A stretch of DNA of 64,000 bases from Hawksworthiomyces lignivorus (Eukaryota; Ascomycota; Sordariomycetes; Ophiostomatales; Ophiostomataceae): positions 1 through 64,000 of the forward strand of contig NTMA01000028.1 in NCBI GenBank assembly GCA_002917075.1, written 5' to 3'. The stretch's first letter is position 1. Each line of letters begins with the position of its first letter. The position numbers were made by a program, and so were the translations under genes. Below are positions 11,662 to 22,107 of this stretch, piece after piece. Below the pieces are notes generated by a model, which did no database searches, had not been told where the DNA came from, and was given only the letters and a program-made list of their open reading frames with translations.

Positions 11662-12118
11662 CTATTTCTCTTATTATATATGTAAATAGTTCGTACAGCC
11701 AGGAAGCACAATAAAAAAAAGAAAGGTGAAAATCTCTACCCACCCAATCATTGTGCACAGTATGCGGGTACAGCATGATGTGTCATTATTCTTATAGAGA
11801 TGAACAGAGGATATCACATGTTAGGTAATGAGAAGTTACAAGAAACAGTTAAATTCTTTCTCCCTTTTGTTTTAAAATAAATAGAATAAGACGTATGTAG
11901 AAAACAACTGAATCCATAATAAATACATTTGTATGGAGTTCTTTATCCCTTCTTTTTTTATCAAAATATTTTTCTCTTTTTTCCCTTTCTTTTCCCAAAA
12001 AAAAAAATTCACACCAATGAAAACTTAATAAGAAGTGCAATCTTCTTGACGGTAGATTTAAAAAATACACTCTACCTTTCCTAGCTATTGGGATAGTTTT
12101 TGCTCCTTCCTCCTAGCC
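11662..12118. other. AT-rich intergenic region
   Basis: A strongly AT-rich stretch follows the VAO-like gene. It contains poly(T)/poly(A) runs (around 11950-12008) and no recognisable gene. It marks the boundary between the first cluster and the remnant-bearing second region. Confidence 0.4.
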
Positions 12119-12510
12119 TTAGTCCAAGCCCGGGTCGTTGACAAGAACGATCTTGGTCTGCAAGAATTCCTCAATGGTCCAGTGGCCTCTAAATCGACCC
12201 CAGCCACTGTTTTAAATCCCCCGTGAGGCAACGTGGCTTTATCGTGGACTGCTGGGCCGTTGATGTGAACAGCGGCCACATCCAATTGCCGTCCGAGTTG
12301 GATGGCCTTGAGATCGGACTTGGTGAAGATCGCCGCAGACAAGCCGTACTCGCAGCTGTTGACCACGGATGCAGCCTCGGCAAAATCTGCCACCGTCACC
12401 AGTCCAACGACCGGCCCAAATGATTTCTGCTCCCAAAAGTCCATGTCTTTTGTTACGCCCTCGATGATGGTTGGGCAGACACCGCTGTCCTGGTTGCCCT
12501 GGTCCCGTTG
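12119..12510 (-). pseudogene. Aldehyde dehydrogenase C-terminal remnant, frameshifted
   Basis: Minus-strand reading gives the C-terminal third of an aldehyde dehydrogenase: FWEQKSFGPVVGLVTV, an AAIFTKSD stretch, then HINGPAVHDKATLPHGGFK, which resembles salicylaldehyde-dehydrogenase-type enzymes. Just after HGGFK the frame shifts by one base; the correct continuation GWGRFRGHWTIEEFLQTK to a TAA at 12119-12121 lies in another frame. The N-terminal NAD-binding half and the catalytic Cys are absent upstream (12511-12730 has no homology). It is therefore a decayed gene, convergent with nothing functional and adjacent to the dioxygenase on the same strand, possibly a lost partner. Confidence 0.8.
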
Positions 12511-12731
12511 ATTTGGGACCGTTATCAACTGCGCATCTTTGATGACGACAATCAAATATTTTAATAGCCTATCTTCCTGGCATAATTATGGTGGCTTGGA
12601 TATCTTTTCTACGATGCTCGGTGAGCAATTGTTGCCTACTTAGGTATTTACATAAAATATTAGTTTCTTCAGCAGTGTTGTTGTCGTGTATGAGCCTGTG
12701 GACCTTTGTCTTGCAACATTAGCCATTGCTT

Positions 12732-13983
12732 TTACAGGGTCAATGACTGTACAGTCGCCTCCCGTTTCAGTGGCTGGGCAGGATGGGAGATTGGGGTCTC
12801 CAGTCCAATGGCCAAAGTCCGTATCTCCTCTGGATCAATACCAAAAGCCGCTTCCCCATCGTCATATACCGTGGCCCTTCTAACATCCCTTATCCCCATA
12901 TTCTCATCGTAAGGACTTGCACGGTGCATTGACTGTCGGTTATCCCACCACATCATATCACCCGCTGACTCCCATTCTGCTGAGAATATGTACTACAAGG
13001 AACTGGTCAGCAGCTATCCACATCTATTCACTCTTATATCCTACAAGCTTACCTTTGGCTGTGTGCAGTGCGCAATAATGTCCCAGATGATCTTCTGGCT
13101 ATTAGGCACGAGCGTTCCGTCTTTCTTAAACAGTCTCTTGGCGTGTGCGGCAATAAACAATGTCTCTTCGCCATTCGCAGCCTTTTGAACCAGTCGATGA
13201 TATGCTGGGGGCTTCCTATTCTGCTCCTCTGCTGTCAACTCAGCATAGTGATCTGGAGAGGCTAACCGACGAGAGTGCCAAAGTCTTTAAATCGGCGAAG
13301 TTAGCTTATACAAACTGTTTGGATAAGGTACTAAACGTTCTTACTCGTGCTCGACAATGAGATTCCGAAGCTCAGCCTTTTCGTTTTCGGGAAGGTCCTT
13401 CCAAGCCTGCCTTGTGTCTGCAAATACCGTGTTGGCCTGGCCGGCTCCAGGGACCTTATGTGCCAGAAGGAGCGAGTACTTGGAGCGGTGCTGGTTAAAT
13501 GACGAATCCGTATGCCAGAGAGAATTGCCGAGAGCATGAGCCCAGCGCCGCTGTATAGCGATCAGCGACTACCGTCACGAGAGCTTGGTGTGGTGAGTTG
13601 CTTACAGTTCCTTTCTTCACAATACTGCCATCTGCCTCGACGTTGCTGACATCAAAGAGATAAGGTGTGCCGACGCGCTCAGTGCCACCCCACGACGGGT
13701 TTGCTTCAGGCTCTCCCAGCTGCGATGCGAAACCTACATGCCGTGCGTTGTCCAAGCCTGTTTTCCGGAATATGATGGCGCCGTATTTGTCTATGAGGTC
13801 TTTCAACTATTTCAATGTTAGCAGCGTAGTATAAGAGGAGGGAACTACTAGCCAGTGGCTTACATTCTGGACTGTCTCGGAGGAAAGTGGCATTTGCGTC
13901 CAGTCGACACCGCTAACCTCGGCCCCAAAGCCTTGAGACAGAATCGGCTTAACTATCAAGCCATTGTAATTGTAGGCACTCAT
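12732..13983 (-). CDS. TauD/TfdA-family Fe(II)/2-oxoglutarate dioxygenase (5 exons)
   Basis: Minus-strand exons 13983-13864, 13806-13606, 13550-13345, 13284-13053 and 12992-12732 join in phase to 339 residues. The iron-binding HxD is in SLWHTDSSFNQ, the distal His is in WWDNRQSMHRA, and the 2-oxoglutarate-binding Arg is in the following RDVRRATVYDD. The middle motif HELWHSRRLASP is typical of the alpha-ketoglutarate-dependent 2,4-D/taurine dioxygenase group, which hydroxylates next to an ether or sulfonate so the leaving group is released. All junctions are canonical GT-AG, so the gene looks intact despite its short exons. An upstream in-frame ATG at 14004 would add seven residues. Its neighbours are an ALDH remnant, a Zn2Cys6 regulator and a Dal5-type transporter, so a small nutrient-scavenging module is plausible. 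Confidence 0.88.
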
Positions 13984-14597
13984 TGTCAGCGATTGAAGAA
14001 CCACCGAAAACGAAGCTATAGCGAGCTAGAGGACAGGGGAAGATAAAAAGCGGCAACTTACGAAGATGTTGGTGTTCTCTTTCTATTGTCCTATGTATAT
14101 TTGCAAATGATGTCGGAGCCGCTGCCGAACATACCGTCTTGAATGAAAGACACGCTTAATGATACGTTGTCGGGATGATTGCCGCACTTGCCGAGTGCCA
14201 AACTCGTATCTACGATAAGCTTCTTTATCCAGGCTGTCAAGATCGCCACGATTGCTTATCATGTTGGCTTCCAAATAACCTCTTCGATTTTGGGCCTAAT
14301 GAAGACCATCGAATTACAAGTGGCACGTTGTGTCAAGAAATTAGATGTACTACTAACAAATCTGCTAAGAAGAGGCCGCTAAGGAAGCCGAATATTGGTG
14401 AATTTCTCGCGTAACTTTTATTCCATGAGGCTGCATCTAAAAGTGTATTTCTCTTTCCTTATCTTTCTAATGTGATGTAGAACAAAAATCTCTGGTCCAA
14501 TATGAAAGATAAAGATATCATGTTATAATGCATTGATTAAAAGCCTCCAATGCATTATGTCCTTATTAGGTAGTCCCTTAAGAGGTCTGCTCAACCA
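13984..14597. other. Intergenic region upstream of the dioxygenase
   Basis: This stretch contains the promoter of the dioxygenase and the 3' flank of the next gene on the same strand. Short open frames of 60-80 codons occur but none has recognisable features. The part 14410-14590 is AT-rich. Confidence 0.4.
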
Positions 14598-16733
14598 CTA
14601 AGTCCAAGATACATGCCAATTCAACTCAGGGTAGTTGACCATGGAGCCAAATATTTGCACGAGGTCCTCCTCAAAATCGTGGTTCATGTTTCCCATCATC
14701 GACTCGGAGCCGTTCCTATCCCGCAGCACGACCATCAACACGCCATCAATAAGATCTTGGTAGTTTGACGCGGGGTGAAAACGTGGCATCTTGGAATGAA
14801 TACTATGGAATATAGAGCGTGATAATGATAACAGCCGGAAGAGGCGAGAGACTGAGCTGGGCTGCGCGGGATAGACCCACGATGATGCGGTGTGTGGGGA
14901 GGATAGGATCTTCAGTTCATCGTCGATTGCGCCACGACAGTAACAGAGGACAAGAAAGATAACAGCAAAACTATGTGTAACCCATGACGAGTCAACAGAA
15001 TGGCTGATTCTCTCAATAGCACTCTCATTCGGTGTAAGTGGGCCACTGGGAAACGAACGTCCATGCGTGACTTGCTCTCCCCATCTCTGCCACTCAGCTT
15101 GGCCGGAGAGGGCAAATATTGTCTGTGAAGCTGCCTCTAAACTGACATGCAGTGCAAGATGCTCATGCAGAGACACTTCCCGTGCTAGTTGCTGGCTTGC
15201 TGACAGGAGAGACGAGAGGCATGCGCTGTTGATGGCAAGGCGGTAAGCCCTGAGAGTCGTAAACGGCATCTGGTTATGCTGGATGTCTTCACCCAGCGAG
15301 CGCAACCAGGTTCGCTCCCATATATCAAGCTCGGCGTTTGCTTGTCTGAGGCTTAGGGGATCTAGAGCCCTAACATTAGGGCTCCCGCTGCTTTTCGCCG
15401 CGCGCTTCATTATGGCCACAAGCTCACAAAGCGCAGCTGCCCTGGTATCGTCAGGCTGAGATGCATTCGGATGAGCAGCGAAGGACCTTGCAATAGCAGC
15501 GACAGGCTCTGGGTTCAGCGATGCTGGCAGGCCACTTGAAAGCATCAAGTTTGCATCGCATGTAAGCAGATTAATCCACACTCGGAGACGGGAGACATCC
15601 TCGACCGTTACTGCTTCGTAGCGGGCGTCGGCGAATGGAGCAACGGCATCTTGGTGCAAACCGAGGAACAGGGCATAGCGAATGGCTAGACCAAGCATAC
15701 TCCAGGACGATATATCATTATACCTCGTCCTCAAGACATTGTCGCTCTCATTGTCGAGTGGCATCCACTGGATGTAGAGCAGCAGAGAGCGGATATGGTC
15801 GAGATGGACGTCTGCGGGAGTTGGCTTGATGAGGAGTCGACTAAGGGCGGCATCCCAGAGTGCGACAATATTCTCGTAGATGTTTTTCCTCAACCCATTC
15901 ATGAAACGGAATCCAACAGCGGACACAGAGATAAAGAGGGTTGGACAGCTTGCTCGAACTACCTCGGCCGATTTCTGTGAGCACGGACAGAGGACAGGAG
16001 CCCAGCGGTGGCAATGGGCGAAGAACGTGTCAAAGGCCTCTTGAGCCTCTTCTATAGAGATCAATCCAGATTCCACTGGGTCTGGCGCAACAGTTGCCCT
16101 GTTCCTCTCACCTGCGAATTGTCGGAGGTGTCGCAGGGTAGTCATAGGTGTATCTAGATTGACTGCTTCTAGAGCACCGGCATCAGCTCGCTCTATGGCA
16201 GAACCTGCGCCGGGAGTCTCTGTTGGCACCTCAGGTGAAGTATACATCCTCGTAGGAGATGACGATCCCTGTATTTGGCCATTTTCATAGCTGGCTGAGC
16301 CTCTATGCGAACTAGGGACGTCCTTCTGCGGTTCTTGATGTTGGCAGGATGGAGGTTCTGGAGAAGACACGTTTCTCTTGAAATCATATAGGAGTGTCTC
16401 TAGCTGGTGAATTCTCTTTTCATGGCCGGCGAGTTCCTTTTGTAGCCTTTCAACCCGATGTGCTGTCCTTTCAACTTTTGAGACACTGGCCTCGTCTTCA
16501 ATGGGAGTAGTTAAGAAGGAACACGACGTCCCAAGGTGGATGCATCGCGGACAGGGTTGTCGGGGGTCAGTCTTTGATTGGCCATCACATTTTTGTTTTC
16601 TCAGCCGGCACTGCATGCAAGCCTTCGCCGTCCGGCGGACCCTGAAGGAGTGAAGATTGCTTTCGGCAGTTCTTGGGTGGCCACTCTTCTCCCGCGTTTC
16701 GCTGCTGGAATCGTTCTTCTGCCGAGCATTCAT
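14598..16733 (-). CDS. Zn2Cys6 transcription factor, intronless
   Basis: A single open frame of 711 residues. The N-terminal zinc cluster CMQCRLRKQKC is followed by a longer loop and then CPRCIHLGTSC (about residues 39-71). A heptad-like stretch ERTAHRVERLQKELAGHEKR downstream suggests a coiled-coil dimerisation region. The middle region with LGLAIRYALFLGLHQD and the Arg/Trp-rich RLRVWINLLTCD is the fungal-specific transcription factor domain. It is divergent from the Dal5-type transporter over 475 bp and on the same strand as the dioxygenase, so it probably controls one or both. Nuclear location is expected. The target pathway is unknown. Confidence 0.93.
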   Translation of the reverse strand: MNARQKNDSSSETREKSGHPRTAESNLHSFRVRRTAKACMQCRLRKQKCDGQSKTDPRQPCPRCIHLGTSCSFLTTPIEDEASVSKVERTAHRVERLQKELAGHEKRIHQLETLLYDFKRNVSSPEPPSCQHQEPQKDVPSSHRGSASYENGQIQGSSSPTRMYTSPEVPTETPGAGSAIERADAGALEAVNLDTPMTTLRHLRQFAGERNRATVAPDPVESGLISIEEAQEAFDTFFAHCHRWAPVLCPCSQKSAEVVRASCPTLFISVSAVGFRFMNGLRKNIYENIVALWDAALSRLLIKPTPADVHLDHIRSLLLYIQWMPLDNESDNVLRTRYNDISSWSMLGLAIRYALFLGLHQDAVAPFADARYEAVTVEDVSRLRVWINLLTCDANLMLSSGLPASLNPEPVAAIARSFAAHPNASQPDDTRAAALCELVAIMKRAAKSSGSPNVRALDPLSLRQANAELDIWERTWLRSLGEDIQHNQMPFTTLRAYRLAINSACLSSLLSASQQLAREVSLHEHLALHVSLEAASQTIFALSGQAEWQRWGEQVTHGRSFPSGPLTPNESAIERISHSVDSSWVTHSFAVIFLVLCYCRGAIDDELKILSSPHTASSWVYPAQPSSVSRLFRLLSLSRSIFHSIHSKMPRFHPASNYQDLIDGVLMVVLRDRNGSESMMGNMNHDFEEDLVQIFGSMVNYPELNWHVSWT

Positions 16734-17208
16734 AGTATCCTGGCCGATTTGTGGTGCTTCGCGTTATGGCGGGTCAAAACATATCCGGGTTAACTACACC
16801 AAACGTAGGCAGGTCCATGAATTTGCACAGTCGGCGGCAGAGGGAATGCTCCCGAAAAGATAAGCCACGAGGTGGTAATGTAATACCTTTCGCCCCGACT
16901 CTTGTTCCCACTTGGCTGGGATCCAATTGGCAGCTTGACAAATCTCGGCTTTAAGATGAACCTAATTATCTAAGTGGGCCGCCATTATTCTCAGCAACGC
17001 TAGAGGCTAGTTGGCCATGGTGGCAGGGAGCAGGAATCTTCATATCGATAGGGTAAGATGCCGATGAAACCGACGATAACAGTGCAGAGACTGATCATCG
17101 AGGTAGTTGTTCTATACCTACTTAAAGATTTCAAGAACGGCATGACTTTCATTTAGAGACAATGCATCCATCGAATGCAGACATATTCAGTGTGAAACTA
17201 GTCACACA
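16734..17208. promoter_or_regulatory. Divergent promoter between regulator and transporter
   Basis: A 475 bp gap lies between divergent start codons. It includes GATAAG-type sequence (AGATAAG near 16858), the core of GATA-factor sites used in fungal nitrogen regulation, which would suit a Dal5-family permease. A single GATA core is weak evidence. No clear TATA box is seen. Confidence 0.35.
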
Positions 17209-18912
17209 ATGGCGGAAAGAATCTCAGTGTCGAAGGAGATTCCTTCAGAAAACGCGTCGACTTCCGATCCAGAAAAACAGGTTGGGACGACATACACTAT
17301 CCCAGCTCCTGTGTCGGTGGAACTCGAGGCTACTCACGCAGCTGAGTATGCAGAGTACTTGCGGCTCAAGGAACATTACGAGTCGGACCCGAAGGCCTAC
17401 CGACGCTTGATTCTCCTCCTGGACCTTCGCGTCCTGCCCATGCTCTTCCTGTATTACCTGTTGAATTCTCTCGACAAGTCCAATGCCGGAAATGTCAAGA
17501 TTTACACCTTTCTCGCGGATACGCATATGACAAGCCACCAGTTTAACCTTGCCCTCACATGGTATTTTTTCACATACGCAGGCTTGGAGGCCCCGTCAAA
17601 GTGAGTCTCTTACCTTCGTCGCTCGAAACGACTAATACGTCGCTAACGGGGCATTGAAGCATGTTGATGCGCAAGTATGGCCCGCGTTTCTGGCTGTCTT
17701 TCATCGTCATATGTTGGGGTGCCGTCACTCTGGGAAGCGCTTGGGTCAAGAGCTACCATGACTACTGCGCTGCTCGTGTCATGCTCGGTGTCTTTGAAGC
17801 AGGTCTGTTCCAAGGATGCTTCTACACCCTCAGCTGCTGGTATCTCCCATCAGAGTTGCAAACACGCTGTGCTTGGTGGTACAGCGCCACAATGTTGTCG
17901 GGCGCATTTGGCGGCTTGCTCGCGTACGCTGTTGGGCCGCTCCAGGGACATCTAGGGCTCAAGCAATGGCAGTATCTCTTTATAATTGAGGGAGCTCTTA
18001 CAATGTTCTTTGGTATCTTGGGCCTGTGGCTTTGTCCCGACTTCCCCGAGAAGTGGGGCTCCAGATGGTTTAAATCTGAGGAGATGCGTTTCCTGAGACT
18101 CAGAGTCAGGTACAAAGATGGCCCTATCCCCCCCGATGACACTTTCCGATGGGGGGTCTTCTGGGAAGCTGTGAGGGACTGGAAAACGTATTTTGTGGCT
18201 TCTCTTCTTGCATTTGGTGGATCGGTTCCGACGTACTCGGTGAACTACACTCTCGCTACGGTAAGAACACTTCTTCCATACCCGGATTTTGGCAAGCGTG
18301 CTCATCGTGTGGCAGATGGTCAAGTCTCTGGGATACTCCTCCATCAAGGCCCAGGCTTTGACGGCTCCTCCCTACATCTTCGCCTTCATCTGTGTCATCC
18401 TCATCGCCGTATACTCAGACAAGTACCAATGCCGCGCTAGATCCCTACTCATCAGCTACACGGTTGGAACCGCCGGCATCGTCATTCTCTGGCCGTGTCT
18501 TTACCACTCCAATCTGGTCGGCGTGTCATATTTTGCCCTCTTTTTGGTCGTGGCCGGCTACAATATGCAGGCTCCTGCTGTCGGCTCGTGGCTTGGTACA
18601 AACGTCCGGAATCCAGCCAAGCGAGCAGCTGCTATGGGTTGGCAATCTACCTGGGGCCAGCTTCTAGGAGGCTGCATTGGGGCAAACATATTCGTCGACT
18701 CGGAAGCTCCTACCTACAGGTCTGGTTTCATTATCCTGTTGGTTCTGGTTGCTGTCGGTGGGTTCGGGGCTTGTATCGGCAACTGGTACTGCCTGCGGGC
18801 TGCGAATAAGAAGAAGGACAGGACGCCACCTGAAGAGTATGAAGGGAAATATACTGAAGAAGAGCTAGCAAAGATGGGAGAATACTCTCCATATTTCAGA
18901 TATATTCTGTAA
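17209..18912 (+). CDS. MFS transporter, allantoate permease (Dal5/ACS) family (3 exons)
   Basis: Exons 17209-17600, 17660-18260 and 18316-18912 join in phase to 529 residues, normal for the anion:cation symporter group. The hydrophilic N-terminus is followed by about twelve membrane segments. Typical family features are NSLDKSNAGN after helix 1, an APSN...MRKYGPR loop with basic residues between helices 2 and 3, and FEAGLFQGCFYTLSCWY. Relatives import organic anions such as allantoate, nicotinate, pantothenate and some sulfonates. The protein should sit in the plasma membrane. With the divergent Zn2Cys6 gene and the nearby TauD-type dioxygenase it could supply that enzyme's substrate, which is inference. 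Confidence 0.92.
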
Positions 18913-19426
18913 GTCCCCGAGGCTCTTCGCAAGGGTGCGGCTAAGAAATATCTATTCTCAAGGTACATGCACAGGCAGTATATGCTATACTCTCAAATGC
19001 AGTAACTCTAGGGCACTAGACATTAATTCACCACGTAACCTTCACTGCCCTTTGTATATCTAACAAACCCAATCTTCTTCACATGAAAGGCTTAATAGAT
19101 ACCTTGAGAATTAAATAAATAAAAAAATTCAGTTGGACTTTATAATGGTTTTTTTTTTAATAAACAGAGCTTATTACTTTCGGTATGTTCATCATTTGCC
19201 TTATTTTTTCTCAACGCCACGACATCTTCAAGATCTTCATGATGCCTCCGCGATAATCATATGCCCTTTCAGTAGCAGAGGTCCTTTAAATCGCCTTTAT
19301 ATCCGGCAAGTATTATACGGTATTTAGCATGCCGCTACGCAAGATTCACTGTTTCTAACTGGCCGCTCAGTAGAAGCTATAATCAATCTTACGGGGATCA
19401 GAGCCATCTGAGACTCGTCTCCCTTC

Positions 19427-19773
19427 GTGTTGTCTTGTAGTAGTGATCATCACCTACTCACTGAGTGGAACGCTCTTCGCTTGACGGAAAGTGCTGAAAA
19501 TTTTAGACAATTCAGCACTCACGACGCCATGACCCGCCAGGTCCCTACGATGGAAATGGACGAGGCCAACCGCGAGGTTTACGACACAGCTGGTGCAGCC
19601 GAAGAGGCTCCAGATGAGCTCCATTGAACTACTACGACCATCCGTGGTGGATAGCGGTGAGCCGGTTGGATATCGACGGGTTCTGGCGGCTCTACAATTG
19701 CCCGTATGACATGTACATGGGTATGCCACCCAAAGACGTGTATCCGAGACCCATGTCACCACCGCCTCACTAA
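19427..19773 (+). pseudogene. Possible short coding remnant in two overlapping frames
   Basis: Frame one reads from an ATG at 19427 to a TGA ending at 19627, with a low-complexity acidic end (ANREVYDTAGAAEEAPDELH). A second frame from about 19615 reads APLNYYDHPWWIAVSRLDID and continues with Trp/Tyr/Pro-rich, protein-like composition to a TAA at 19771-19773. Together they look like one small protein broken by a frameshift, or a spliced gene whose junction is not obvious. I do not recognise the family, and chance is possible. Confidence 0.3.
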
Positions 19774-21650
19774 CTAGCTTCGATGCCAACCTGGCATGGA
19801 TATAAATTGACGTTGATGATTAAAGCTCTTAATATTAGCTAACGTTGAGGTGAATCACAAGCATCATTTTCTCGACATTTGTTTTGTATGAGTTAGCATT
19901 GGAGCAGGACGGTCTACAAATTACAAGGAGGTTCTAAATTGTTGGGGAGGATTATTAGTAGTAAAATGCAATACAGCAGCAAAACTATAAGCAGATCGAC
20001 GCAGCAACTTAATTTGATTCACATTAGATATGATTTGCCACGGGCTGTTGACGCGTGACACACATAGCATAATGCTAGCGCTCAAAACGCATTCTCTTGT
20101 TCTTTATAATCAGAAAGGTGATCGCGATGCGGTATCCAACAAAACTAGCCTTACTTCTATCCGAACTTTCATGAGCAACTTACACACAGGTGATAGTGAA
20201 AAGCTATATTCGCAACGTATTTATTTCATGTTCTCTAAGCACAGCATTGAAATTGGGAGTCTGGTAGGTTGTCTTGTTGAACCACCACGTGACCGTGTTG
20301 TTCCTGTTGAGTTATAAAGTACTGTGACATGAGTCCAGGGGATCGATCCTTTTTGTACTGGTACAGTGGCAGAGTGGCAGTACTCAACAGTTCCAAAACA
20401 AAATCCTCTTACATCATCCATATAGTAACTTATGTACTCTAAGCAACATTGGATTGCAAGCAGGAATGCGGCGATAGGGGATATAGCAGAGTACGGGCTA
20501 GCACTTAAGGCGCAAACGTGGCGTTAAACAATAACAGCCCATTATCCCACCCGAATTTACTCATTGGAAAATTTCCTCTTTAAGACGTGCGCCTGTGCAG
20601 TCCCTGCTCCAGCCTGCTTAGAGGGTGTGCTTTCATGTGCTTCCGTGGCACAGCCACAGTGTTTCGTTTAGACCAATTGACTGGGGTTTTCGATGACCAA
20701 TTAACATGTAAGGATTCTTTTAAAATTGTAAGTCTGGAGCCGCTGTTGTGACCGCAGGAACTGGCGGCCACCCCGATTAGGAAATGTGGGGCCAATCCTT
20801 TCTTGCCTATTGGCTAGAGCCTTTTGGCCCCGTCGACGACCGCATATAAATACCAGCGCTCCTTTCCTTTGTCTCTCTCGTGTACTCTCGACTTTTCAAT
20901 TCATTTTCTTCTCCCTTTTTTAATCTTAATTTCTGCTCTATCCTGCGGCGGTGCTTTGGCTACTGCATTAAATTCCCCGCCCTGCCTCTGCTCCTTCCTT
21001 CATCTTGGCATAAAAATGCCTCGCAGCTAGGCCTGGCCAGGCATTGCCTTGCTGTTTTGTTCTTTTGTGTTCCTTTTACGGCTTTCCTAGCTTCATTCTT
21101 TTGCTATACTCAAATGTCTTTGTTTATTCTTTCTAATCAAATTTGTTCAACATACGCGTATGTTACTGCCGTGAGCGCATGAGCCACGCCCTTTTTGCGT
21201 CTCGAAGCAAATATCAGAAGAATCTCGGCAAGAATAGGCATAATCTGCTCAGTGACAGCCAAAACATCAAGAAGCCTCTATCCCTTCGCCTGTCCTTTGA
21301 CGAAATTCAGAATATTTCTGTTAACTATTTTTGATTTTAATCAGACCGATTGTTTATACTACAGTGACAAAATTTGCAGTAGATAGGTTCTTTCTTAAAG
21401 ATGTGTCTTTGATTTACCAACAACCTTAGACTATTCTCTAACGCATTAATACAGGCTGTATTGTATAAGAGGTAAACAACATTATAAAGTCCTACTTTCT
21501 CTTGTATTCTTTGAAGTTTATCTTCACAGAATGAGGCAGACTTTAAGGATGACATAGCCTTGTTTAAATGTTTTCATTAACTGAAAATATTTGTATCGGA
21601 ACAAGTATATTAACGATAAATCTATATTTTTGTGAGTTATTGAACAATTC
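19774..21650. other. AT-rich region without recognised genes
   Basis: Mostly AT-rich, with only random-looking open frames. Near 20841 there is a TATA-like CATATAAATACC followed by a pyrimidine-rich tract (20855-20960), which resembles a fungal promoter and leader. The first downstream ATG (21016) is followed three codons later by a stop, so no product can be assigned. The sequence may be the decayed 3' side of the neighbouring LINE relic. Confidence 0.4.
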
Positions 21651-21735
21651 AAAGTTTCTAAGTAATAAGAGCGAGGCGGGCAGACTCCTTGACTCAACCT
21701 GACCACCAAGACCACCACAACTGTCACGACAAGAG
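21650..21735 (-). mobile_element. Short LINE ORF1 fragment (third copy)
   Basis: About 35 bases at 21668-21703 (GCGAGGCGGGCAGACTCC core) are nearly identical to 22376-22411 inside the larger LINE relic. The flanking minus-strand reading (QVESRSLPASL) continues the match and then runs into AT-rich noise. This is a small broken copy, or an internal duplication, of the same element. Confidence 0.6.
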
Positions 21736-22107
21736 TCAGGAGTGTAGGACTGCCTGATCTCTTGTTATCTAGTAGGCCTCGCAGTTTTGAGGGATAGAAT
21801 TGTCCTTGTTTTGACTGTGATGGTCCTCCCTTTGTGTAAGGCTGCGGCGGCCTTCTGGTCGGGGCGACGTCTGGCCAGAGCCAGACGTCTGGGTCACAAC
21901 TTTACCAATTTCTCTCCAATCGTCACGTGTGTAGGCTCATTCGAAATGTCTTCGTCTGATCAGTGCTGTTGTTATATACATAGCTTTGGTACATGTAGTG
22001 GTCATAGTTCATGATATGAAGTCGTCAATGATGTATGCTGTGTTGATCATTTCGCTGATCAGGCGGGGACGGCATTTAGAGCGGTAGCCGACAGACAGGA
22101 AGGGTGG

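Noticed and set aside
20880..21182. Plus-strand open frame of 100 codons after a TATA-like site
   Set aside because: It is Phe/Ser/Leu-rich from T-rich DNA and starts within the pyrimidine tract; no domain or signal sequence with a mature part.
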